DNA of 64,000 nucleotides from Patagioenas fasciata. Lineage: Eukaryota > Chordata > Aves > Columbiformes > Columbidae. The notes below the pieces were generated by a model that worked only from the letters and a program-made list of their open reading frames with translations, did not search any database and had not been told where the DNA came from. The stretch's first letter is position 1. Each line of letters opens with the position of its first letter. The stretch lies in contig NC_092520.1 in assembly GCF_037038585.1 (NCBI RefSeq), positions 151,403,104-151,467,103 on the forward strand, read 5' to 3'. Position numbers and translations under genes: made by a program. Shown in pieces: positions 13,301-34,917 of this stretch.

Positions 13301-14360
13301 GAACCACATGTGAAAAAGCTAAGCACTAAAAGCACAAATACCATAGGTCATCTACGTGGAAAATAAGAACTACTACCTAAATGCAACAGCAAGGAGCAGT
13401 AAAACAAACAAACAACCTTGCTAAAGATTCTTATTTTGCAAGAGGAAATCAGAAGATTAAATAAGTTTGGATTCAGGATTTTCTTAGCAGTCAATCTCCA
13501 TTTTAGAGAAACGAGGCAGTGAAATGCTCATCTAGCATTTAGAGTCTTTACTTTAGACCAGGGCATGCACCTCAGCTGGAGAAGAAAGGGCCTCAGGTTA
13601 AAAACACTGCATAAAACAGTGTTGCTGCAGCTTGGCAAGTATTTTTCATGGCACAATGTAAAATTCCTTCCATTCCTGAATCACTGCAATATTTAGAGAA
13701 GATTATTTCAAAATATATTCTAGCAATAATTCATTGGAGGAGTTTCTTATTTCTGTGAAACAAGTTGCAGAATCAAGCACCAGCTGAACAGTCAGTATTC
13801 TGGTAAAGGCTTGTAGTATGGAAAGAATTTTTCTGTCCTATACCACAGAACGTGGAGACAATACTAGTCATCACTGCAGAGGCAACTGAGACGTGTTAGT
13901 GAAACTTAACAGTAATGTAACTATATTCATTACTTAATCTGTTATTTAATTTAATAGTTACTAACAACAGAGTCAGCTGTTGTTCCTTAAATCCTGAAAC
14001 ACAGCTACTACAGGAATATGGTTTGGATCTCCCACAAAGAGGCAATAAACATGTAACTGGAAATGGATTTTTTTTGTCATATCTAAGTAAATACACAGTT
14101 GTGTTACTCCAGTTCTCTTTTGTGAGAGTATTGAGGGAGCAAAACTACTGACCCATTTTTTAGGAAGCATGAAGCTCATCCCAGTGTCCTATTCAAAAGG
14201 CTTGCCTACAATCCAACATTACTCAAGCAAATAGCTTGACAGTACTCCAGGCACTTGAATTCTAGCTTCACAGAACAGTCACTACATAGAGTCCTTATAC
14301 ACACAAACCCACTTTACAAAGGTTGCTGCCAACCCCCCAGGCAGAAGCTACAAAGAACTC
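7361..14360. other. Intergenic stretch downstream of ATP6V1E1
   Basis: No coding exon is recognised on either strand. The sequence appears more GC-rich up to about 10.9 kb and clearly AT-richer beyond. Small simple repeats include (CCCAG)4 near 8,843-8,862, a T run at about 8,105-8,119 and an A run at 11,640-11,651. A minus-strand AATAAA at 13,284-13,289 could be a distal poly(A) signal for ATP6V1E1, giving a much longer 3' UTR, but I have no further support for it. Confidence 0.55.
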
Positions 14361-14908
14361 CATACACACACACATTTTTATTTTAATAAATAAAGTTTTA
14401 CAGGCTCAGGCTTTTTTTTAAATCACATATACAGAACAGAAAAAAGCCTGACCAAGTAACATGGATTAAACTGCTAACCCTGGGAAGGAATGCATGCCCT
14501 CTATAACACTGAAGACCTTAACTGAAAAGGGATTTCCCATCGGCAGCATAGTAATTTACTGCACTGATTCGACAACTTGAAAGAGATGCGGCCAAAGCAA
14601 AGAGAGTGACCCTAAACAGACCACTTGTCTTTATAGAGTCACAACAGTACAAGGAAAGCCAAGAGCCCAAACGCCTCAATTTTCTAGTGTTACTGCTGGA
14701 TGAATATGTATGTCTTCACATCCTTTAATCAACACATTCTAACCACAAGCAGAGAGGCTAAGCACAGCAGGTATGCAAAATTATTCCACCAAAAAGCAGA
14801 TATTGGATGACAAGGTAATGTTATATTTCAAGATTTCAGATTAGCAGATGCTTTTGCATCCCCTTCAGTATGGCAAGTGGAACAGATCCCACCTTCTCTC
14901 ATAGGGGT
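14360..14908 (-). other. ATP6V1E1: ATP6V1E1 3' untranslated region (predicted)
   Basis: This stretch lies between the ATP6V1E1 stop codon and the nearest convincing minus-strand poly(A) signal. It contains no other recognisable feature. The downstream limit is predicted from the hexamer and the GT-rich element only. Use of a more distal signal would lengthen it. Confidence 0.6.
14377..14382 (-). terminator. ATP6V1E1: Poly(A) signal of ATP6V1E1
   Basis: The minus strand reads AATAAA, followed in its direction of transcription by a GT-rich stretch (TGTGTGTGTATGG, about 14,361-14,373). This is the usual arrangement of hexamer, cleavage site and downstream GU element. It would place cleavage near 14,360 and give a 3' UTR of about 550 nt after the stop at 14,909-14,911. 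Two overlapping plus-strand AATAAA hexamers lie immediately beside it (14,385-14,394). Confidence 0.65.
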
Positions 14909-26525
<11,617 letters not shown>

Positions 26526-26994
26526 GGCGGCGGCGTTGGCGGCGGCGGTGAGGCTCGAGGGAAAGCAGTTAGGGCCGCTGGGGAACCGCGAGTGGAATCA
26601 AATCCGGTTCGGGTCACAGCTGGTCCCGCGGCCGCTGTGTCACGTCGCCCCGCCCACCCGCTCCTCCGACCCAATAGAAGCTTGAGCTCTGGCTGGCGTC
26701 ATGGGGTGGGTTTTTGTGCGCGGCAGACTGCCACCTTCCGGTCGGACCCGCGTCTTGTCCTTTGCCCCCTTTGCGACGGGAGGAGGCGACACAGGCGGCA
26801 GCTGCCTCTGAAGCCGAGCCCGGCAGCTGGGGCGGCCCAGCTCTCCGCGGGGCGAGAGGCTCGGGCGTTAGAACTCAGCGGCGCTGCGTGCAGGAGGTGA
26901 AGTAACGCGTTCCCTGCACGTAGTGTTTCTAAAGGTTTTCCTGAGAATGCTGTGTTCGGGTTCAAAAAGAGCTGAGCTGCTTCCAAGAAACCCT

Positions 26995-27612
26995 GTAATG
27001 TGGTCAGCTCGCAACAGTGAGAAATTAAACATGGAGAGAAATTTGCTTGTAAGGCCTTGATAAGAGGAGCAAAAATCTTTTAGAAACCCTGAGGCATAAT
27101 GTAACAGGAACCTAACAGAGAAACAAGAGCTTTATAGAGACTGGACATCAGGCAAAGCAGAACGTCCTTGGCTTGCAAGCTGTGAAAGTCGAATGTTTCA
27201 TTAAATGAAGAAAGAACTACATGACTTTTGCTTAGTAGCAGCACAAAATGACAATATGCACAATCAAGAAATGAGCTCAAGAAGCCAACGCCGGGTGGGA
27301 GGAGCAGGTACCAGGCTGTGAGGACACCAGGGGCTACTGGAGACCCCTGAGGAAGACTCTAGAATATCAAAGATGGATATCTGGCAAAGGGTGGGGTTAT
27401 ATATACATTGTATGTTTAATGCATTAACTAAGTGCTAATAAGAAATGAATATGCAAGAGGTGTATGTAATAAGTACCAAGAAGTGCAAATCGTGCGCATG
27501 CTTGATTAGAGGAATGATCCTCTGAGCATCCAATGTGCTGCAATAAAAGTGCCTGCTTCTTAACACTTTCAAAACAGCATTAAAGAGTCTTTTTGCCAAC
27601 TTTTCAGTATCA
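26995..27612 (+). mobile_element. Solo LTR-like element, avian ERVL type (boundaries uncertain)
   Basis: The right half has the layout of an avian ERVL LTR. It shows a TATA-like TTATATATA at about 27,398-27,405, then a GCGCATGC-containing piece, TGCTGCAATAAAAGTGCCTG with the AATAAA poly(A) signal at 27,542-27,547, and GCTTCTTAACACTTT with a T-rich end finishing near GTATCA at 27,612. I recognise this from memory of bird LTRs, not from an alignment. The left end was set at a TGTAATG and is weak, and I see no convincing target-site duplication. No viral coding sequence is present. It sits between the divergent promoters of ATP6V1E1 and BCL2L13. Confidence 0.5.
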
Positions 27613-28779
27613 GCCCTAAAGTGGATTTCTTTGGGTAACACTTTGGGCTTCCATATTGTAGGAAGCTTTGATACCCCAAGGCCACTTTCAGCTGTCAGCT
27701 GTATAAAGCTGTGAAATGCTGTTTATAAGATCTCACCGTCTTTTCCAACTTTGGACTGATGAGATGAAACTGGCTTTTTTACTTGCACCTGGGGATGTGG
27801 GGAAGGTGGTAGAGTTAAGGAGTGGGAAGAGAAAAGCGGAAGGAGGTGGGAAAGAGGTGGCAGAGGGCAGGAAGAGGTCAGGCTGTCTGGGCGAGGTCTT
27901 GGGATGGGCCCCTCAGCTTGGCTGTACAGTTCTGGCACCAGCATTTCACTGTAGGAATACACGGTGGGGATCTAAAGCCGCATTATTATTACTGTTACCT
28001 TCCGCCAACTTGTGATGCAGAAATGTTCAGGAGCATTTTGAAGTGATGTGCTGATTCTTCAGGAGCTGTGTTACTGCTTCCACTGTTCATGGCAAAATTC
28101 AAAGCAACCTCCATAACCTATAATAGCATTTGTTTATTCTAGCTGGCAGGAAGCTTCTATTCCCATTCTGCAGGTACATTTGCTGGAAAAAAATAGAACT
28201 GTTCCTTATAAATCTGTGTGAAATGTGGTATTTTGTCAGATCTGTGGTTCTTCCTGGGCTATTATTTCTGTAATTTTTATGGTACCCCTTTTTTCAGTGT
28301 GAAAAAGCTCATTATAAGCACTCGTATGCCCTTTTTTAATGCATACATTGTAATTATGTTACAAAGCAGGGAGTAAACTGGTTAGTTTGGAGCCTGAGAA
28401 CACCTTACTATTATTTCAGTCAGAATCTAAATGATATTAAAACAATCGGAACTTTATTTACACGCTCTTTTTATCCTCCAGCCCGGGAGCTCTGTGACCG
28501 CTCCCCCAGCCTTACGGGCGGCTTTGTGCGAGGCTCTGACCGACTTCACCGACACCTCTAAGCGTGCGAGGCGGGTCAGGGCCGCGGAAACCAACTACCA
28601 GCCGTTAATTTTCCTCAAAACCCGTGAGGAAAACGCGAGGAGATTTACACGCGCTAATTCTCTGGTTGCATCTCCCTTTTCTATGTGTGCCTCTGAGCGC
28701 GGGAAATCCGTTGGGGCCGGTTCCCACCCCACGAGATGAGCTTTCCCCGCCGGCTCTCGCTCCCGCCTCCATAGCGGCT
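27613..28779. other. Spacer between the LTR-like element and the BCL2L13 CpG island
   Basis: This is mostly AT-rich unique sequence with a purine-rich patch at about 27,798-27,885. From about 28,480 the GC content rises into the CpG island. No exon is recognised. Confidence 0.5.
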
Positions 28780-28939
28780 ACCTATGCGGAAGTGCTGGCC
28801 GCGCCTCTTTCCGCCCCCTCGGGAAGTCACGTGGAAAGAGAGACCGTCCCGCCAGGCCCCGCCCTGCGGAGCGGGCCCGTGACGCGCGACACGAGCTGTC
28901 GTGACGTGCTGCCTGCCGTGACGTGCTGCCCGCCCCGCC

Positions 28940-29146
28940 GTTCCCTCATCCCCGCCCCTCCATCATGGCGGCGGCGGCGGCGGCAAATTAGGGCAGAGCT
29001 CGCACCCCTTGGCGCGCGCGCGCGCGCGCCCCCACCATCACCTCCTCCCCCCTCCCCCCCCCACCGGCGGTCCGACCGGGAGCGGTGCCGCTCCTCGCCC
29101 GGCCTGCCCGCCCCCTCCTCCTCCCCGGTCCCCGCGGCGCTCGCAG
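28940..29146 (+). other. BCL2L13: BCL2L13 non-coding exon 1 (predicted 5' UTR)
   Basis: The 3' end is set by a strong donor, TCGCAG|GTGAGG, at 29,146/29,147. A second donor-like site, CTGAG|GTGAGG, lies at 29,250/29,251. The 5' end is only estimated from the CpG island and promoter motifs. The exon carries an 8-codon upstream ORF at 28,965-28,991 (ATG, six alanine codons, AAT, TAG). The protein start is in exon 2. Confidence 0.55.
29011..29029. repeat. (GC)n alternating tract
   Basis: An uninterrupted GCGCGC run of about 18 bp lies inside predicted exon 1. A second one is at 29,275-29,293 in intron 1. Such alternating tracts can adopt Z-DNA under negative supercoiling. Confidence 0.85.
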
Positions 29147-29187
29147 GTGAGGAGGGGGGTGGGATCGGGCGGGCGGTTTGTCTGTTC

Positions 29188-29219
29188 ATTTATTTATTTA
29201 TTTGTTTGTTTGTTTGTCT
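29188..29219. repeat. (TTTA)n(TTTG)n tetranucleotide repeat
   Basis: Four TTTA-type units run into four TTTG-type units, 40 bp downstream of the exon 1 donor of BCL2L13. This is an AT-rich island within the CpG island. Confidence 0.85.
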
Positions 29220-29274
29220 GCCCCTGGCGCCTCCGCCGGCCGGGACTGAGGTGAGGGGGGAGCGGGGAGGGGAG

Positions 29275-29293
29275 GCGCGCGCGCGCGCGCGCG
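29275..29293. repeat. Second (GC)n alternating tract
   Basis: This is about 19 bp of alternating GC in the first intron of BCL2L13, 260 bp downstream of a similar tract. Confidence 0.85.
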
Positions 29294-29614
29294 GCCGCCG
29301 AACTGCCTAACGGCCGCGCCGTCCTCGTGCCCGTCCCCCTCCCCGCGTTGTCTGTGAGCGGAGGGGGGAGGCGGCAGCTCGCCGCGGGGTCCGTGGCCGC
29401 GGAACTTCCCCCGCGGGGGCGGGGCGCCGTGGGGCCACGCCCTCGGCTCCCGTTGTACCCCCCCGCCGCGACCTGCGGCTGAAGGGCGCGTCCCTCCGCG
29501 CTCAGGGCAGCCCTGGGGGGGATGGCGGCGGAGCCTCCGGCGCGTCCGTCCTCCGCGGGCTGCGGGGAGGCCGGATTGGGTCCCCTCCGTCCCCCCCGGC
29601 AGTACCCGAAAGGC

Positions 29615-29651
29615 GGCGGTAAGGAAAGCCGGCGGTAAGGAAAGCCGGCGG
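29615..29651. repeat. 16-bp tandem repeat, two full copies plus part
   Basis: The unit GGCGGTAAGGAAAGCC is present at 29,615-29,630 and 29,631-29,646, followed by a partial third copy. Each unit contains a donor-like CGGTAAGG. Confidence 0.85.
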
Positions 29652-32600
29652 CTGCTCCGCTGCAGGGGTTGCGGCCTTGCCCGCCCGCCCACACCTGCCG
29701 CTGTAACGCGTGGGCCATGCCTCCAGCGCAGACCCCGCCGGCTGACTCATCCCGGCTCTTTGCTCCCTGCCCGGATATAAGTATCTCATTCATCGCCGTA
29801 GTAACTGAGTAGCTTACGCTGTCCTCTCGCAGGCTGCTCTAGCTCTGCTGTGTTTGTCTGATGCTGTTGAAAACTCAGACCGAGCCCAGGGCATCTGGTT
29901 TCCCTGTTTTGCTCTCTTGTTCCCTTTCAAATCCAAGTAGCACTTGGCAAGTTAAAAAAATAAAGTGAATGAAAGCTTGTTAATGAAAGCTGGGTTTGTA
30001 ATGATTTAATATTGTGGTAAGATAGTTTAAAGCTGGAAAACATTGGGAACCTTTATAGTAGATAACTCATACAGTTTTTGTTTTTCTTCCTAAAAGAAAA
30101 CCCATTTGTTTAGAATGCTCGCTTAATTACATTTCCCTATAAGGTCAACTAAAACCACTGCCCAGATAAATTACTATCATATTTTCCAGTATTTCTATCC
30201 ATTAAATGCCACTAGAGGATCAGTAATGGATGCAATATTGATTCATATCCAGTATGAATTGACATGTTTGAACTCAGTAGTTCTCTGTTTATTTAGAACA
30301 GTCTCTTAGTCATACCATACATATTGTTGGAAAAGTACTCTGAAGAATTATCTTCCAACCTGATTGGGTTCTTTGAAAAGCCCTACTTGTTACGTGAAGT
30401 GTTTTCAGAGACAAACTGCTACAAGGTTAAACTAGTCCATACATGCAAGTCTCATCCAAAATCCCCACACAAGCCTTCTGGTAAGGTTGCACAGTGCTTG
30501 AATATTTTCCATCTTGTTGCTGCGGGGTGTGGTTTTGTAGACCTGCAACTTTTTGGAATTTGGTATGTTTGGATAAAGGGTGCCAGACAAATGTAAGGCT
30601 ATAGATCAGAGTGAACTGAGAGTGGTTACCTGGTGCAGACATGGGTACCAGGAGGATGACATAAACCTGTGAATGTATCGGTGGCATGCTGCCCTAAAAA
30701 TTATTTGAACTCCGGTGCTTCTGTTTCATCGCCTTACTAAATCTCCCTGTCTGTGCTTGGGTGAACACTTGCTGACTGAGGCCACGCGTACTTTGAAATA
30801 ATTCTCAGCAGCAGAAACATTCTGCTAGAGCGGCGGTCTAAGGTGATTAAGTTAGTAGCTGGTAAGTGAGGCTTGGTAACCTGGGCTATAGCTGGGAGCT
30901 GCATCCCGACCTAGATTGACTCTGTTTTCAAGTGAAATTTAACTATGGTCATGGTGATAGTGTTAATTGTAAAAAGAAGGCAATCCATGATTCTGCTATT
31001 GCGTCTGGACCTGTGGTTTAATTGCATTAGAAATCGGTAGTGATATTGATCACCTATGGTTTTGTTTGTAAACATGCAACAAAATATTAGGCTACAGCTC
31101 TAAATGCAAAAGGCAAGTCTGACCCACTGCAGTTGAATAGATGTGCAGTAGATCTTAGTGGCAGCTGGTGAACTGTTCTTGCAGTATCATAATGCTGTTG
31201 CATTTTGTCTTTTGAATGATGCGTGGTAAACGTAGCTTGATGCCTGCTAGGATTTGGCAGGTAAGGACTAAAACATAGCAGAGCCTTGTCACTAGGTGAT
31301 TATATTCACCTAGTAGAATTGGTAGAATTGCGCTGCCCATTATCTGACATATAACTCTGTTGTGGATTAGGATGTGACAAATTGCATGAGGAAATGTCAG
31401 TCTGATTGGAACTCTTGCTCTCAGGTTGGTTGAGCAGCTCAGCCCACATGAAGCAGGTGACAGCAGGGTTGGAGGAGTAGCAAGCTAAGTAAGCTTCAGC
31501 AGGTGTAGCCTTTAATTCTCCCAAGGGTACAGGAATTGAGAAAGAGTGAACTTTTTGTAGGGAGTAATTGGTAATAATTTAGATCTCTTTAGCTTTTTAA
31601 GAGGCAGTATTCTTGCAATGAATCTGTTGCACCAGGTGTAACCTTCTTGCTCTTGTATTGGGGTTTACACGTTCTGTATAGTGCCTTATTTCCTCTGCTC
31701 CATTGCATCTCCCATGCAAACCTTTGTCTTATTGTCTTGGATAGTTTCTGGACTCTCTTCCATTTGGTTCCTGCAGCAAAAAGCTCTCCTTCCTCAGATC
31801 TGGTCTCTCAAGCTGCATGTCCTTTTTTAAATCCCACTCATTCCTGAAAAAAATGGCCTTTTCTGAGATATTTACAGTATCTGAGTCAGTATTTCTGTCT
31901 TTCTTTTTGTAAACAAAAATGGTCATTCACAATTAAAAATGAGTAATTCAGTTGCTCTGCTGTAGGCTTCCCTCAAAGGAGGACCAGTGATTCTGAAATA
32001 CATTTCCAGTTGGACATTATTTTATGTGAAACTGAAGACATGTCTTCAATTCAAGTTCTTAAGTCTCCCTTCTCATTTCAGAATGAAACAACTACAACTA
32101 CCTCTCAGAATATATTGACCAAAGTGATTACTTTTTTCTTCCAAAGTTTTTTTTCTTCGTTCTTTTCCCAGAGAAACATTGACCACTATTTAAATAAGCT
32201 GTGGTATGATTCTCTTTTTTTTTTTTTTTTTTAATCCTCCTCCCTTTAGAGGTGCTGAGTTAAGCAGGATGAATTTTTTGTGAATTCTTACGCTTGTTTT
32301 GATGGACTGTTGTTTTCTGCATTGATTTGGAATTATATTTTGAAGAATTATCTTTGTTATATATTCAGACCTGCTCTTGGCTCTTCAGTGTAGTGTCTAG
32401 ATGTCTCTGGACCATCTGTCAGACTTATTATTTCAGGACAGATCAGTTTGGGTTGTCTGGAAGGGCTTCCGCTCGCTGTGTAGGTGTCGCAAGAAGTGTA
32501 TTGGTTTCAGTACTGCGGATCTCTACTGAACTAACCAGAACTGAAACATGCTGGGGAGCTTTTGCTTTTTGGTGAATGGCATCTTTCACACCTGGTGATG

Positions 32601-34726
32601 TGAACATGTGATGTTGTGATGGCATCTGGGAAGCTGATCTGAAGAGTACATCTATTGTTAAAGGAACCTAAAGTCTTCTGAGCAGTTATTTTTTTTTTTC
32701 CAAATCTCCCTGCTTTACCAAAGTCTCAGTTTATGGCAGTGGCTGAAGGATAATTGTGTATTGTGCAAAAGCTGCTCTTACCCTCTGCTATAATTTCTTA
32801 CATTTCTGAAGCATGATATGTTGCCTGTAGAGCACTCTGGGATGGAAGAGGAAACATGAATGTAGCATTACTGCTCCAAGGGAAAAGGGATGGGTGTTGC
32901 CTCAGAGTTTTGACGCTGTTTTCGTCTTAGATAAATCACTACTTTGGTTCAAGTTGTAGCAAAGACTCATCAAATCTATCTGGTAAAGTATTTAATGCAT
33001 TTTGAAATACATGGGAAGAGGAAGGACTTCCAGAGTGTAGTTTTCAGGAAAGAATTCTCTTCTGTTTTCAATACTGAATGAGTTTCAGAAGCTAGAGTTG
33101 TAAAGATTAAAGAAAGAATGCTTAGCCAATTTTACACCAACTCTTTTCCTCTTGCAGCTTTTAGTTTGATGGATAAATTTTTCTTTGCCAAACTACCTAC
33201 ACAGTTACCATGCCACAGCACAGTTAGAGTTCTGTTTATCCTCAGTAACCAGTTGTACCGCTGTTCATCCGAATTCCATTTCAGGAAGGAGGGGGATTAG
33301 AATTTAGTTCAGACATTTTGCATAGCTGGATATGTGAATGCTTTTGTTTTGCTTACTCGTTTATTATTATTAATCTTGAGGTTTCATTTGCACATTGTGC
33401 TTGGTTTGGGAACAGAGTTCTCTCTCTTAATTTCAAGGCTTTTCTAGTGTAATTGGGAGCTCTCTTGAGATGTTCCAGCTTCTGTTCTGTGTATAACATT
33501 TTGCTCATTCTAACTGCTTTAAATGTTAATCTTCATTTAAATTTTGCTTCTGAATGTAATTGCAGTCTCACACTAGTAAATTGTCTAGCTCCTTCGGTAT
33601 CTGTTAAGTAGCTGTTCTGTAGCATGAAATTTTTGTGTGCCTTTCATTTCGATAACCATTCTGATGGCCAAGAGTGGGCTACTACTTGTTTGGGAACGAC
33701 TCTTTGAAGTGATGGAGAACTTAGTTTTGAGAGTTTATCTTAAAGCCCTATAAAGTATAATTATTTGGTTCATCAAGTTGGTAGCATGTTGGAAGTAATT
33801 ATCCAGACTATTCCTAGTATAAAGAGCTAAAACTTATTGATTAATCTGAAGCTTCCTTTCAATCTGTTGTATGGCTTTTTCTCCACTCTCATGTTGTTTT
33901 TTGAGACTTTTTTCTTTTTACATTGTCCTTTATGGCTGTTTTTAATTTCTCTCTACCTTAGTTTTCCCTGCAGTTCTTATTTGGATATTTCAAAAAAAGA
34001 AACAAAACAATTAGAGTAAAACAGGGAAGTTCTTTGGCTGGATGGTGCCATTAGGTGTGGATTTCTGTTGTTGTATTAATGTTTGAGTGAGAAATCCAGG
34101 ACACTCAACCATCTGTTCTCCCAGTCCCTATAATGAATGTGGAATTTCCTCTGTTGACCATATGTTTTCTATTGCTATTGGAACAGTAAAATGAATTTGA
34201 GGTGATTATGGAGACTTTTTCTTCATTACAATTTTTAGGCATCATAACAGAGAACCTGAAAAAGCAGAGTATTGAGAAAATACTAATCAGGGGCTTAGGG
34301 CAAGAGAGACTCCTCAGAACCTGGCTTTTTACCTCAAAGTGTAGTTAACTGAGTCTTCAGAATCCCTCAAAAACTCTTTGCATGAATACATGTCTATTTT
34401 TGTGCATGGTCAAGTTGGGAGGCATAAGGAAGTGGACATGTGGTGAGGAACTGTTCAGTTTGCTTCAATGAGTGAGTACATACACCAAGCAGTGAGAAAC
34501 GCCACCGCTGCCAGCAAGCAGACAGGGTGCTGGACTGGGGGCACTTGGTCTTACTTTGCATGGTTCTTATTAAAATAAGAATGCATAGGATATCAGGGCA
34601 AAAACCTGGATATTACTTCAGGATTGTTACATAATTCTTTGTTATGTATGAGTTCATGACCTATTGCAGCCTTATAAAAAAAACCAAACAAACAAACAAA
34701 CAGAACACTCTATTCTTTCCTTACAG

Positions 34727-34917
34727 TCTTCCTCAGTTACCCAGAGAAAACCCTACGTGCCCCCATAAAAGCCCCGCTGCATTGCAAGCCAACCTGATGG
34801 CGTCCACTACTGCTGTGCCTGTAGGATTTCACTATGAAACAAAATACGTAGTTCTCAGCTACCTGGGACTTTTATCACAAGAGAAGCCACAGGAGCATCC
34901 TCTTCCTTCAACTCAAG
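34727..34917 (+). CDS. BCL2L13: BCL2L13 exon 2 (first coding exon, CDS from 34797)
   Basis: The acceptor is probably TTCCTTACAG|TCTTCC at 34,726/34,727, with an alternative CCTCAG at 34,736. The coding part starts at ATG 34,797 and runs 121 nt to the donor CTCAAG|GTAATA. The start context has C at -3 and G at +4, so only half of the Kozak signal is met. The start is chosen because MAS-T-VP-GFHYETKYVVLS is the conserved family N-terminus. There is no ATG in the exon upstream of it. Confidence 0.94.

Larger units (their letters stand above)
28780..29700 (+). promoter_or_regulatory. BCL2L13: BCL2L13 CpG-island promoter
   Basis: The segment is very GC-rich, dense in CpG and without a TATA box. 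It holds an ETS-type GCGGAAGTG at 28,786-28,794. An intact E-box in the context GTCACGTG is at 28,826-28,833, the M-box or CLEAR-like form bound by the MITF/TFE and USF families. A 17-bp direct repeat with CRE-like TGACGTGC is at 28,900-28,933. An ATGGCGGC (YY1-like) motif is at 28,965-28,972. Transcription start is inferred near 28,930-28,960. Regulation by these factors is inferred from motifs only. Confidence 0.75.
29147..34726 (+). other. BCL2L13: BCL2L13 intron 1
   Basis: The first 600 bp remain in the CpG island and the rest is AT-rich. No other exon is recognised. A T run of about 18 lies at 32,215-32,232. An (AAAC)n tract at 34,681-34,701 sits just upstream of the exon 2 polypyrimidine tract. 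Confidence 0.6.

Noticed and set aside
28624-29793. Long ORFs on both strands across the BCL2L13 CpG island (up to 228 aa)
   Set aside because: They are rich in Arg, Pro, Gly and Ala, overlap in several frames, and follow from the scarcity of stop codons in very GC-rich DNA. None shows a domain.
34644-34796. In-frame extension upstream of the BCL2L13 start (MYEFMTYCSL...)
   Set aside because: It lies mostly in intron 1, crosses the AAAC repeat and the splice acceptor, and the family N-terminus begins at 34,797.
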